In this document: positions 54,250-63,161 of the stretch, in pieces
Layout of the letters: each line of letters starts with the position of its first letter
Numbering within the stretch: the first letter of the stretch is position 1
Assembly: GCF_900445255.1 (NCBI RefSeq)
Contig: NZ_UAPU01000005.1
Coordinates: forward strand, 197,001 to 261,000
Direction: 5' to 3'
Length of the DNA stretch: 64,000 nucleotides
DNA from: Anaerobiospirillum thomasii
GTDB taxonomy: Bacteria; Pseudomonadota; Gammaproteobacteria; Enterobacterales; Succinivibrionaceae
Translations under genes and position numbers: made by a program
Notes under the pieces: model-generated
The model's database searches: none
What the model was told of the DNA's origin: nothing
Seen by the model: only the letters and a program-made list of their open reading frames with translations

Positions 54250-55494
54250 ATGGTAACGATTAAGGATATTGAAGTCTACTCCTGTGCCCCTGAAGGAATA
54301 AACCTTACTGTGGTCAAGGTTTTAACCTCTGTGGACGGATTATACGGTCTTGGCTGTGCTACCTTTGCCTACAGGTACAAGGCAGTTGAGACCTATATAA
54401 GGGAGTATTTAAAACCTCTGATGCTAAATCGCAACGTGGAGGATATTGAGGAGAACTTTGCTCTTATGCATCAGAATGCCTACTGGCGCAATGGTGCTGT
54501 AGAGAACAATGCCATAGCAGGTATTGATATTGCTCTTTGGGATATTTTAGGCAAGATGGCAAATATGCCATGCTATAAACTCTTTGGCGGAGCGCTGCGC
54601 AGGGGTGTGCCTGTCTATCGTCATGTTGATGGCAGCAGTGTCGATGAGATCTGCGATCAGATTGCCTACTATAAAGAGCTTGGTGTAAGACACTTAAGAG
54701 TGCAGTCAGGTGGTTATGGCGGCGGTCTTACACTAAATGCTCCTGCTACAGCACCACGCGGAGCCTTGAGTGGCATATATCTAAACTCACGTGAGTATAT
54801 TAAAAAGACAGTTGATCTTTTTGACAGGTTAAGAGACAGAGTAGGTTTTGATATTGAATTTGTGCATGATGTGCACGAGAGAATTGCCCCATCTGAGGCT
54901 ATAGAGCTGTGTAAAGCCTTGGAGCCTTATAAATTATTTTTCATAGAAGATCCTCTGCCTCTTGATCAGACTGAGTACTTCAAACAGCTCAGATCTGTGT
55001 GCACCACACCATTGGCTCAAGGTGAGCTTTTTAACAATATAAGCGAGTATCGCTCTTTAATTGCCAACAGACTTATTGACTTTATACGTGTGCATATAAC
55101 ACAGGTAGGCGGTATTACACAGGCCCGCAAGATTGCCATTTTATGTGAGATGTTTGGTGTCAGAACAGCCTGGCATGGACCTGGTGATATGTCACCTCTG
55201 GCACATGCTGCCAATATTCATCTTGATATGTCATCCCGTGCCTTTGGCGTGCAGGAGTGGTCTGGCATTGAGCCTCCAAACTTTGTAATTCAGAACCTAA
55301 AACACAAAAAAGGTGCGCTTTTAGAGGTCTTTGATGGACTGCCTGAGTTTAAAGACGGCTATGTCTATGCTAATGACAGACCAGGTCTTGGCATTATCTT
55401 TAATGAACAGGAGGCTAAAAAGTACCCTTGTGTTGATGAGATAACCACCTGGACTCAGACCAGATCCTTTGATGGTTCGCTGGTTTTACCATAA
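54250..55494 (+). CDS. Mannonate dehydratase-like enolase-superfamily enzyme
   Basis: About 414 residues in the ManD/RspA group. The N-terminal capping domain is followed by the barrel: GIDIALWDILGK near residue 93, RHVDGSS, VHDVHERIAPSEA near 207, FFIEDPLPLDQ near 232, LAQGELFNN and TAWHGPGDMSPLAHAAN near 308. Metal ligands Asp/Glu/Glu and the ManD-type catalytic His are in place. It dehydrates D-mannonate or D-gluconate to 2-keto-3-deoxygluconate. ATG 54250 is chosen for the GGAG eight bases before it; the ATG at 54238 lies almost on the operator. Confidence 0.88.
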   Translation: MVTIKDIEVYSCAPEGINLTVVKVLTSVDGLYGLGCATFAYRYKAVETYIREYLKPLMLNRNVEDIEENFALMHQNAYWRNGAVENNAIAGIDIALWDILGKMANMPCYKLFGGALRRGVPVYRHVDGSSVDEICDQIAYYKELGVRHLRVQSGGYGGGLTLNAPATAPRGALSGIYLNSREYIKKTVDLFDRLRDRVGFDIEFVHDVHERIAPSEAIELCKALEPYKLFFIEDPLPLDQTEYFKQLRSVCTTPLAQGELFNNISEYRSLIANRLIDFIRVHITQVGGITQARKIAILCEMFGVRTAWHGPGDMSPLAHAANIHLDMSSRAFGVQEWSGIEPPNFVIQNLKHKKGALLEVFDGLPEFKDGYVYANDRPGLGIIFNEQEAKKYPCVDEITTWTQTRSFDGSLVLP

Positions 55495-55511
55495 AAGAGT
55501 AAGGAGAGTAT

Positions 55512-56492
55512 ATGAAAAACAAGATAGCTTTGGCCCTGGGCTGTGCATTTATGCTTTTGACTACAGCCTGTTCTGATAATAACAATGATGTCATTGTTCT
55601 TAAGATGGCTCAGGCCTCATCACAGGATGGTGCTATTGGCCTGTCCATGGATAAGTTTGCACAAGATGTAAAGGAAAAAAGTGGCGGTCGCATTGAGGTG
55701 CACACCTTTCACAACGGTCAGCTAGGTACCGAGCGTGAGAATATTGAATCGGTACAGATGGGCAATCTGGATCTGGCTGTTGTCAATCAGTCGGTGCTTG
55801 TGAACTTTAAAAAGGACATAGCCATATTTGATCTGCCTTATACCATTACCTCAAAGGAGCATGCCGATAAGGTCTTTTTAGGACCTATAGGACAGCGCTT
55901 TTTAGATGAGCTTGCATCAGTAAGACTCAAGGGTCTTGCCATATGGGAGAGTGGATTTAGAAACCTGACCAACTCAAAGCTTGATGTCAACTCTGTAGAT
56001 GATGTCAAAGGGCTTAGAGTGCGTGTTATGGAAAATAAAATTCATCAGGATCTCTGGGGTACTTTAGGAGCCGATCCTGTACCTATGTCATGGTCTGATG
56101 CCTATACAGGCATGCAGCAGGGGGCCATTGACGGACAGGAGAATCCGGCTACTGTTATAGATAAAAACAATGTGGTTGAGGTCAACAAGCATATGGCCAT
56201 GACCGAGCACTGTTACTCAACTGTTTTTATTCTAATGTCGCCAAAGAGCTATGAAAAACTCTCGGTGCAGGACAGAGAAATTATTGAAAGCTGTATGCAA
56301 AGAGCCTCTATTGCCGAGCGTGAGTTATCACGAGCTATGGATGTTGAGGCTATAGATACACTAAAGAGCAAGGGCATGGTGGTGACCTATCCAGATAAAC
56401 AGGGTTTTATCAAAGGCTCACAGGCTGTGCGTGAGAAGTACTCAAAGAGCTTTGGCAAGCTAGCCTCAGAGATAGAATCTTTGTCAAGATAG
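55512..56492 (+). CDS. TRAP transporter solute-binding protein DctP
   Basis: A 326-residue periplasmic binding protein. The signal region ends LLTTACSDN, a lipobox-like site, so it may be lipid-anchored. Family marks are FHNGQLGTERENIESVQMGNLD near residue 65, the arginine segment KGLRVRVMENKIH near 165 that binds the carboxylate, and GAIDGQENPA near 205. It captures an organic or sugar acid and hands it to DctQM. AAGGAG precedes the start. It is the third gene of the sugar-acid operon. Confidence 0.93.
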   Translation: MKNKIALALGCAFMLLTTACSDNNNDVIVLKMAQASSQDGAIGLSMDKFAQDVKEKSGGRIEVHTFHNGQLGTERENIESVQMGNLDLAVVNQSVLVNFKKDIAIFDLPYTITSKEHADKVFLGPIGQRFLDELASVRLKGLAIWESGFRNLTNSKLDVNSVDDVKGLRVRVMENKIHQDLWGTLGADPVPMSWSDAYTGMQQGAIDGQENPATVIDKNNVVEVNKHMAMTEHCYSTVFILMSPKSYEKLSVQDREIIESCMQRASIAERELSRAMDVEAIDTLKSKGMVVTYPDKQGFIKGSQAVREKYSKSFGKLASEIESLSR

Positions 56493-56501
56493 GGAGGGTA
56501 T

Positions 56502-56984
56502 ATGGAAAAGTTAAGAGCTATCTTTGTAAAGATACAGAATATTTCATGCAATCTTATAGCGCTGTGCATGGTGCTTATGATGAGCGTGATCTTTATACAG
56601 ACCATGACACGCTATGTGGTCTTTTACTCAATTCCATGGTCAGAGGAGTTATCGCGCTATCTTTATGTAACCTTGACCCTGATGGGCGTCAATATTGCCA
56701 TCAGCCGCCGTCAGCTCGTGCGCATTGACATTATTGACAACTACCTTAAGGGTGTGGCTTTAAAGAGACTCAATATTATTCGCGCGGTGCTGACTCTTGT
56801 AATCTGCATTATTTTCTTTTACAGCTCCTTTGGCATGATTGATGTCTCTCAGTATCAGACATCTCCTGCTATGGGTATAAGCATGCAGATTATGTATTCA
56901 ATTCTGGGTCTTGGTTTTTTAATGTCATCAATAGCCTCACTTTTTGAGCTTTATGATGCCTTTAATAGTGAAAATAAGGAGTAA
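56502..56984 (+). CDS. TRAP transporter small membrane subunit DctQ
   Basis: A 160-residue protein with four membrane helices. The region RYVVFYSIPWSEELSRYLYV near residue 40 carries the DctQ W-x-E-E motif, followed by GVNIAISRRQLVRID. It lies ten bases after dctP and four before dctM. It partners the large permease subunit. Confidence 0.93.
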   Translation: MEKLRAIFVKIQNISCNLIALCMVLMMSVIFIQTMTRYVVFYSIPWSEELSRYLYVTLTLMGVNIAISRRQLVRIDIIDNYLKGVALKRLNIIRAVLTLVICIIFFYSSFGMIDVSQYQTSPAMGISMQIMYSILGLGFLMSSIASLFELYDAFNSENKE

Positions 56985-56987
56985 CAC

Positions 56988-58271
56988 ATGGATATTGCTG
57001 CAATATGTATGCTGCTGGTGCTCGTTGGCATGATGGTCATTGGAATGCCAATAACCTGGTGTCTTGGCGGTGCCGTCATTACAGCTTTAATGATTGATGA
57101 TAATTTATCTTTGTCACTTATGACACAGAAGATCTTCTCTGGCTGTGACAATTTTGCCATGCTGGCTCTGCCAGCCTTCTTCCTGGCTGGAGATATTATG
57201 GCCAAGGGCGGACTGTCAAAAAGGCTTGTAAGTTTTGCAGATGCTCTTGTAGGCTGGATCTCAGGTGGTATCTCACTTGTATCAATTGTAGCCTGTACCT
57301 TCTTTGCCGCTATTTCAGGATCATCTGTGGCAACGACAGCAGCCATTGGCGGCATTATGTATCCTGAGATGGTCAAAAGAGGCTATCCTAAGGATTACTC
57401 TGCAGCTTTGCAGGCTATAGGCGGTACTTTAGGTATTGTCATTCCGCCATCTACAGTATTTGTTATCTATGGCAATGTGACCAATACCTCTGTGGCCAAG
57501 CTGTTAATGGCAGGTATTATTCCAGGCCTTATCTGCGGTGTGGCTTTATGCCTGTGGGCCTATATCAAGGCTAAAAGAGAGAACTTTCCAAAAGACAGCG
57601 GCTTTTCATTTATGAGATTTTTAAAATCTTTTAAATCAGCCATATGGGCTCTTTTAATGCCAATTGTGATTTTAGGCGGTATCTATGCAGGTATTTTCAC
57701 TCCAACAGAGTCTGCTGTAGTTGCTGTATTCTATGGCTTTTTTGTCTGCCTGGGTATTTATCGTGAGCTTAGCGGCAAGAGCACCTGGCGTATTATTCAG
57801 GACTCATCTGTAACCACTGCCAATATCATGTTTTTAGTGGTGACAGCTCAGATGTTCGGCTACATTCTGACCTATTACAGAATACCTGTCTTTGTATCTG
57901 ACATGTTTATGTCAATTGCCTCAAATCCAGCTGTCTTTATGATGCTTATTGTAGTGCTTTTAACTATATGCGGCATGTTTCTTGAGGTTGGCGCCACCAA
58001 TCTGATTTTAGGACCTATACTTGCTCCTATTGCTCTGCAGTTTGGCATCGATCCTGTGCACTTTGGTCTGGTGTTTGTATTCCTTTTGGCTATGGGTCAG
58101 GCTACACCGCCTTTTGGTACCACACTCTTTGTGGCCTGTGGTGTAAGCTCACAGCCTGTGGCCAAAGTTTCAAAAATGGTATTACCTTTTGTGATGGTTG
58201 AGCTTTTGTGTGCATTGCTTTTTGCCTATGTACCATCATTATCTACAGCTCTTTCAAATATTATGTCCTAG
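56988..58271 (+). CDS. TRAP transporter large permease subunit DctM
   Basis: A 427-residue sodium-coupled permease with about 11-12 helices. Family motifs are ALPAFFLAGDIMAKGG near residue 60, FFAAISGSSVATTAAIGGIMYPEM near 110, GTLGIVIPPSTVFVIYG and GIFTPTESAVVAVFYG near 240, and GQATPPFGTTLFVACG near 375. With DctP and DctQ it forms a complete TRAP system. AAGGAG precedes the start. Confidence 0.95.
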   Translation: MDIAAICMLLVLVGMMVIGMPITWCLGGAVITALMIDDNLSLSLMTQKIFSGCDNFAMLALPAFFLAGDIMAKGGLSKRLVSFADALVGWISGGISLVSIVACTFFAAISGSSVATTAAIGGIMYPEMVKRGYPKDYSAALQAIGGTLGIVIPPSTVFVIYGNVTNTSVAKLLMAGIIPGLICGVALCLWAYIKAKRENFPKDSGFSFMRFLKSFKSAIWALLMPIVILGGIYAGIFTPTESAVVAVFYGFFVCLGIYRELSGKSTWRIIQDSSVTTANIMFLVVTAQMFGYILTYYRIPVFVSDMFMSIASNPAVFMMLIVVLLTICGMFLEVGATNLILGPILAPIALQFGIDPVHFGLVFVFLLAMGQATPPFGTTLFVACGVSSQPVAKVSKMVLPFVMVELLCALLFAYVPSLSTALSNIMS

Positions 58272-58284
58272 TGGAGATTTAATT

Positions 58285-59049
58285 ATGCATTCATTATTTG
58301 ATATAAACGGTAAAAAGGCTATTGTCACAGGCGGCACCCGCGGTCTTGGTTATGGTATGGCAGAGGGTCTGATGGAGGCAGGATGTGAGGTCTGTATTGT
58401 AGGATCTAATGCAAAGACTCTTGATGTGGCCAAAGGCTTTTGTGACAGAGGCTTTGCCTGCCATGGTGTATATGCTGATCTGTCAAAAAGAGATGAGGTT
58501 TTTGCCTGCTTTGATAAATGTCTTGAAGCTTTAGGCGGTGATCTTGATATTTTAGTTACTGCCCATGGTATCCAAAGACGCGAGAGCTGCGAGAACTTTT
58601 TGGAAAAAGACTGGGATGATGTCATCAATGTTAATTTAAACTCTGTCTTCTTTTTATGTCAGAGAGCTGCCAATGTCATGCTCAAAAAAGGTTATGGCAA
58701 AATTATAACCATAGCCTCCATGGTCTCATGGTTTGGCGGTCAGACCGTACCTGCCTACAGTGCTGCCAAGGGTGGTGTGACACAGCTGACCAAGGAGATG
58801 TCAAATGATCTTATAGCAAGAGGCATTAACGTCAACTCAATTGCCCCTGGTTATATGGCAACTGATATGAATGAGGCTCTGCTTGATAAGAACAATCCGC
58901 GTTATATGGAAATCACTAAGCGTATTCCAGCCAACAGATGGGGTACAGGCGATGATATGAAGGGCACCTGTATTTTCCTGGCCTCTCATGCCTCTGATTA
59001 TTTAGGCGGTGCCATTATTCCTGTAGATGGCGGCTACCTTGTAAAATAG
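58285..59049 (+). CDS. SDR oxidoreductase, sugar-acid dehydrogenase candidate
   Basis: A 254-residue classical short-chain dehydrogenase. The NAD(P)-binding TGGTRGLGYG is near residue 15, DILVTAHG near 87, the catalytic Ser in ASMVSWFGG and Tyr-x3-Lys in YSAAKGGV near 155. The chain resembles KduD/gluconate 5-dehydrogenase types. ATG 58285 has GGAG upstream; the longer frame overlaps dctM. In this operon it probably interconverts a keto-sugar acid with mannonate or a related aldonate. It is the last gene, closed by a terminator. Confidence 0.88.
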   Translation: MHSLFDINGKKAIVTGGTRGLGYGMAEGLMEAGCEVCIVGSNAKTLDVAKGFCDRGFACHGVYADLSKRDEVFACFDKCLEALGGDLDILVTAHGIQRRESCENFLEKDWDDVINVNLNSVFFLCQRAANVMLKKGYGKIITIASMVSWFGGQTVPAYSAAKGGVTQLTKEMSNDLIARGINVNSIAPGYMATDMNEALLDKNNPRYMEITKRIPANRWGTGDDMKGTCIFLASHASDYLGGAIIPVDGGYLVK

Positions 59050-59104
59050 ACAGACATTCAGGTATAACTATTTTATAGGATCTTTTGTAAAGAAAAGATA
59101 GACT

Positions 59105-59144
59105 CTGCTGCACAGGCAAGTTTCAAGCCTGCTGCAGCAGTTTT
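59105..59144 (+). terminator. Terminator after the sugar-acid operon
   Basis: CTGCTGCACAGGC (59105-59117) pairs, with a bulge, with GCCTGCTGCAGCAG (59127-59140), followed by TTTTAT. Confidence 0.8.
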
Positions 59145-59620
59145 ATAGCATTGAATAAAATATTTTTTTAAGATATTGTCAATTACCCTCAGCTCTGAAA
59201 GATAAGTGACACAATAACTTATCTGTAAGTTTCCATCCTTTTTTAATCCTTTTTAAAAACATAATTTAGGCACTAAGAATCTAAAGACATACTATTTATG
59301 ATGGACAGGCAAAACATATTTGATTTTATACATTATCCTGCCACATATATGTATATTGCCTGTACAGAAGATTCTGTCACAAATAACTATGGATCATGAC
59401 GTGTGAATATGCTTTAGAAGTTCAAAAAAGTGTTTGTATATACAAAAGTATAAGACACAATCAAAATAAATCTGAAAAACTGCCATAGCTAAAGTACTGG
59501 CAATTATAAGTTTCAGATAGACATCTGCACTGTTTTTTAGCTCAGGTATGTCTTTTAAAAGTGCAAATTTAAATTTTTCGCCTGATAAATGTGCTTTAAC
59601 GTTAAAGCTGCAATCATTGT
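59145..59620. other. Gene-free region before the trp leader
   Basis: No open frame of credible length and no recognised RNA is seen. It separates the terminator of the sugar-acid operon from the trp promoter. Confidence 0.5.
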
Positions 59621-59649
59621 TTGACAGGAAAAAATGCGTGTGCTAAAAA
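59621..59649 (+). promoter_or_regulatory. trp operon promoter
   Basis: TTGACA (59621-59626) is a perfect -35 box. With a 17-base spacer, TAAAAA (59644-59649) is the likely -10. The transcript would start a few bases before T-box stem I. Confidence 0.65.
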
Positions 59650-59654
59650 TTAAT

Positions 59655-59934
59655 ATAAATCAAACCGTTGAGGCGGAGATAACGGCAATGATGCCTTTAC
59701 AGAGAGCCTGTGTTGCTGAGAGTCAGGTAAGAAACAAGTTGTCAAATGGACCGCTGAGGGCGCAGTCAAATGTGTTTGCACAGAGTATTCTGCGACGTTT
59801 GGACAGACGTTACCTGTCAGGGATATGATAGTATCCCGTTAAGAGTACGGATTTTTCCGTAAATCAAGGTGGCACCGCGGATAGATATTTTATTCGTCCT
59901 TGATAGAAATACTGTTTCTGTCAGGGATTTTTTT
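59655..59934 (+). promoter_or_regulatory. T-box riboswitch, tryptophan specific
   Basis: The T-box sequence AAGGTGGCACCGCGG lies at 59866-59880; its bulge TGGC can pair with the GCCA end of tRNA-Trp. In stem I, GGCGG (59674-59678) pairs with CCGCT (59751-59755) across an internal loop with AGATAA on the 5' side and TGG (59747-59749) on the 3' side, a Trp specifier; GA on both sides below the stem fits a kink-turn. AGAGAGCC is near 59701, and hairpins lie at 59819-59836 and 59846-59861. The terminator TCCTTGATAGAAA with TTTCTGTCAGGGA (59897-59927) is followed by seven T. Uncharged tRNA-Trp should favour read-through. Confidence 0.92.
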
Positions 59935-59940
59935 ATTTTT

Positions 59941-59987
59941 AAAAAGACTTCTTTGACTGAAATAGAGTTAGAGAAGTCTTTTTTTTT
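59941..59987 (+). terminator. Second intrinsic terminator in the trp leader
   Basis: AAAGACTTCT (59943-59952) pairs with AGAAGTCTTT (59972-59981), and the stem continues inward to 59958/59966 with G-T pairs, giving about 16 bp around a GAAATAG loop. A run of nine T follows. It lies between the T-box terminator and trpE. Confidence 0.8.
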
Positions 59988-60097
59988 GGAGCAGAGAAAG
60001 AAAATGCTACTTTTTAAAATCTGGCGCAATATGCGCCTTTGCACAATTGACTTAGTAAACAAAGAAAATTTAATTACTTTAATAAAAAGGAGTAGCA

Positions 60098-61564
60098 ATG
60101 ACTATTTTACCAGGTTTAGATACTATAAGAGAGCTGTCATCTGTCTCAGGATATAATGTAGCTCCTGTCAGTTGTGAAATTCTCTCTGACTTTACAACCC
60201 CTATAGAAATAATGAGGGTTTTAAAAAATATATCTGTTGACTGTTATATGCTTGAATCAGCACTTAAAAATGAGACTATTGGCAGGTATACTTTTTTAGG
60301 CTTTGAGCCAAAACTTAAGATCTCATGTACAGACGGTCAGATGCAGATAGGAGATCTTTCTTTTAAGGTTGAACAGCCATCTATCCATTTACGCAGAATT
60401 CTCTGTGATTATAAAAGTCCTGTCTTTGATTATCTGCCTCCCTTTACAGGCGGCCTTGTAGGATATTTTGCATATGATTATGTAGGCTATGCTCAAACAG
60501 AGGCCAGGGTTAAAACTGCAAATGAAGAGGAGCTAAAAGATCTTGAACTTATGCTCTTTGACAGGGTTATTGCCTTTGATCATCTGCATCAGAAGATAAT
60601 CTTTATAATAAATATCAGACTTGATGATGCACTGGAGGAAAGATACGAAGCTGCTAAAACGGAGTTAAAACAGCTTGTAGATTTAATTTGCCATGGGCAC
60701 AGGACAGAGGAGTGTCGAGGAAGACTTGCAGGTGAGATAACACAGCTTTTTAATCAAGAGCAATTTTGCCAGATGGTTAAAAAGGCAAAACAATATATAT
60801 TTGAAGGAGATATCTTTCAGATAGTTCTTTCAAACAGACTCTCAGCCCCCTTTGATGGCAGTCTGTTTAATACCTACAGAGTACTGCGCTCTATTAATCC
60901 ATCACCTTATATGTTTTATTTTCGCTCAGAGGATATTGAGATAGCAGGTGCCTCACCTGAGACTCTTGTCAGTCTGGACAATGGAATACTGCATACCTAC
61001 CCACTTGCAGGAACCAGACCCAGAGGGAAAAACCATATAGAAGATCAGAAAAACGCTGAGGATCTTCTGCAGGATGACAAGGAGCTTGCCGAGCATAATA
61101 TGCTTGTAGATCTGGGGCGTAATGATCTGGGCAGAATCAGTGAATTTGGTACTGTAGAAATTGAAAAATTACGCGTTATTGAGCGCTTTTCACATGTTAT
61201 GCATATTGGATCTTCCATAAAGGGCAAGCTTTGTCATGACAAGGATGCCATAGATGCCATTGAAGCGGTACTGCCTGCAGGAACTCTGTCAGGAGCTCCC
61301 AAGATTAGAGCCTGTCAGATAATAGGTGAACTTGAAAAAAATAAACGTGGTCTTTATGGCGGGGCTATTGGCTATATTGACTTTAGCGGCAACATGCATA
61401 CATGTATAGCTATTCGTCTGTTATATAAGAAAAATGGACAGGTATTTATAAGAAGCGGTGCAGGTATTGTGGCAGATTCAGATCCTCAAAAGGAGTTTGA
61501 GGAATGCCATAACAAGGCACTCTCATGCTTAAAGGCTCTGCAGCTGTCACAGGAGGGTCTATGA
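60098..61564 (+). CDS. trpE: Anthranilate synthase component I
   Basis: A 488-residue enzyme converting chorismate to anthranilate with TrpG-derived ammonia. The N-terminal part holds the Trp-feedback motif (YMLESALKN, in place of LLES). The catalytic part has SPYMFYF, AGASPETLV, TYPLAGTRPRGK, AEHNMLVDLGRNDLGRIS and the AGTLSGAPKIRA loop. AAGGAG precedes the ATG. Its stop overlaps the trpG start (ATGA). The leader frames at 59990-60097 show no convincing Trp-rich peptide. Confidence 0.96.
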   Translation: MTILPGLDTIRELSSVSGYNVAPVSCEILSDFTTPIEIMRVLKNISVDCYMLESALKNETIGRYTFLGFEPKLKISCTDGQMQIGDLSFKVEQPSIHLRRILCDYKSPVFDYLPPFTGGLVGYFAYDYVGYAQTEARVKTANEEELKDLELMLFDRVIAFDHLHQKIIFIINIRLDDALEERYEAAKTELKQLVDLICHGHRTEECRGRLAGEITQLFNQEQFCQMVKKAKQYIFEGDIFQIVLSNRLSAPFDGSLFNTYRVLRSINPSPYMFYFRSEDIEIAGASPETLVSLDNGILHTYPLAGTRPRGKNHIEDQKNAEDLLQDDKELAEHNMLVDLGRNDLGRISEFGTVEIEKLRVIERFSHVMHIGSSIKGKLCHDKDAIDAIEAVLPAGTLSGAPKIRACQIIGELEKNKRGLYGGAIGYIDFSGNMHTCIAIRLLYKKNGQVFIRSGAGIVADSDPQKEFEECHNKALSCLKALQLSQEGL

Positions 61565-62136
61565 TTCTTCTTATAGATAATTATGACAGTTTTTCCTATA
61601 ACCTTTATCAGCTTATAGGTGAGATTGATGACAACATCAAGGTCATACGCAATGATGAAATGCCACTACAGAAAATAAAGGAGTTAAATCCTGCCTGTAT
61701 TGTTCTATCTCCAGGTCCTGGCAGACCAGAAAATGCCGGAATTATCATGGACACAGTAAAGTTTATGGGTCAGTTCACTCCAATACTTGGTGTATGTCTT
61801 GGTCATCAGGCCATCTGTGCAGCTTATGGAGCAGAGGTTATCTATGCCAAGGAGCTGATGCATGGCAAACAATCGTATATCAGAGTAGATACGGGCTCTG
61901 TGCTATTTAAAGACTGCCCTGAAACTATTGCAGCAGCCCGCTATCACTCTCTTGCTATAAATGCTCATACACTGCCTGAGTGTCTGAAAGTTACTGCTGC
62001 AACCGAAGATGGAGAGGTAATGGCTGTTGAGCATAAAGAATATGCTGTATATGGCATACAATTCCACCCCGAGTCCATCCTGACACCGTGCGGCAGGCAG
62101 ATTCTGAATAATTTTATAAAGGTATATAAAAAATGA
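61561..62136 (+). CDS. trpG: Anthranilate synthase glutamine amidotransferase
   Basis: A 191-residue class I amidotransferase: the nucleophile Cys is in GVCLGHQAI near residue 80 and the His/Glu in [10 protein letters not shown] near 170. The start overlaps the trpE stop by four bases, with AGGAGG upstream. In E. coli TrpG is fused to TrpD; here it is free. It could also serve p-aminobenzoate synthase. Confidence 0.95.
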   Translation: MILLIDNYDSFSYNLYQLIGEIDDNIKVIRNDEMPLQKIKELNPACIVLSPGPGRPENAGIIMDTVKFMGQFTPILGVCLGHQAICAAYGAEVIYAKELMHGKQSYIRVDTGSVLFKDCPETIAAARYHSLAINAHTLPECLKVTAATEDGEVMAVEHKEYAVYGIQFHPESILTPCGRQILNNFIKVYKK

Positions 62137-63161
62137 TAAAAGAAGCCATTGTAAAAATAGTAAGTAAAGAAGATCTCTCATATGATGAGGCATTTACTGT
62201 TATGAATGAAATTATGAGCGGAACTACAACACCTACTCAAAATGCAGCATTTCTGGCAGCTTTGTCTACAAAAAGTGCCAGAGCTGAAACTGCAGATGAA
62301 ATTGCAGGCTGTGCTGCTGCAATGCGCGCCCATGCTACACAAGTAAATACAGATATGGAGGTCTTTGATATTGTAGGAACAGGCGGAGATAATGCCAACA
62401 GTTTTAATATATCCACAACAGCAGCTTTTGTTATTGCTGCCTCTGGCATCAGGGTGGCAAAGCATGGCAACAGGGCAGCCTCATCATTGTGTGGAACAGC
62501 TGACTGCCTTGAGGCTTTAGGCGTTAACATTGAGCAAAGTCCTCAAATGTGTCTTGATCTTTTAAATAATGTTGGCATGTGTTTTTTCTTTGCTCAGAAA
62601 TATCACAGCTCCATGAAGTATGTAAGTTCAATTCGCAGGGAGCTTGGGTTTAGGACAGTATTCAATATTCTTGGGCCTCTTACTAATCCTGCATCTCCTT
62701 CTTTGCAGCTGCTTGGCGTATATGATGACTATCTTGTAGAGCCTTTAGCCCATGTTTTGATTAACCTTGGAGTCAGGAGGGGTATGGTGGTCTATGGTCA
62801 TGACAGATTAGATGAAATTTCGCTGTGTGCTCCTACCTCTGTATGCGAAATTAAAAACGGATGGTTTAAATCATATGTAATAAAGCCAGAGAAGTTTGGT
62901 TTTAAACGCTGCAGCAGAGAAGATCTAAAAGGTGGCAGGCCAGAGGACAATGCACAAATTACTGTAGATATACTAAATGGAGACAGAGGGCATAAGAGAA
63001 ATGCTGTATTGCTCAATGCAGGAGCCTCTCTTTATATAGGCGGCAGGGCTCAGAGCATAGAAGAGGGAATTGCACTTGCATCTTCAATTATTGATTCAGG
63101 CAAAGCCCTTGAGACTTTAAACAGATTTATTAAATTCAGCCATGGCAAGGAGGTGCAGTGA
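62133..63161 (+). CDS. trpD: Anthranilate phosphoribosyltransferase
   Basis: A 342-residue stand-alone enzyme transferring phosphoribose from PRPP to anthranilate. [20 protein letters not shown] near residue 82 and [15 protein letters not shown] near 110 are the substrate sites. [19 protein letters not shown] and [12 protein letters not shown] follow in order. It overlaps trpG by ATGA and trpC by TGATG. The unfused form is typical of Firmicutes and many other phyla. Confidence 0.96.
   Translation: MIKEAIVKIVSKEDLSYDEAFTVMNEIMSGTTTPTQNAAFLAALSTKSARAETADEIAGCAAAMRAHATQVNTDMEVFDIVGTGGDNANSFNISTTAAFVIAASGIRVAKHGNRAASSLCGTADCLEALGVNIEQSPQMCLDLLNNVGMCFFFAQKYHSSMKYVSSIRRELGFRTVFNILGPLTNPASPSLQLLGVYDDYLVEPLAHVLINLGVRRGMVVYGHDRLDEISLCAPTSVCEIKNGWFKSYVIKPEKFGFKRCSREDLKGGRPEDNAQITVDILNGDRGHKRNAVLLNAGASLYIGGRAQSIEEGIALASSIIDSGKALETLNRFIKFSHGKEVQ

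Noticed and set aside
59634-59828. Open frame of 64 codons in the trp leader
   Set aside because: It covers T-box stem I, has no Shine-Dalgarno and its sequence is explained by conserved RNA structure.
59869-60156. 95-codon frame spanning the T-box terminator and the trpE start
   Set aside because: It runs through the antiterminator, two terminators and into trpE in another frame; no coding features.
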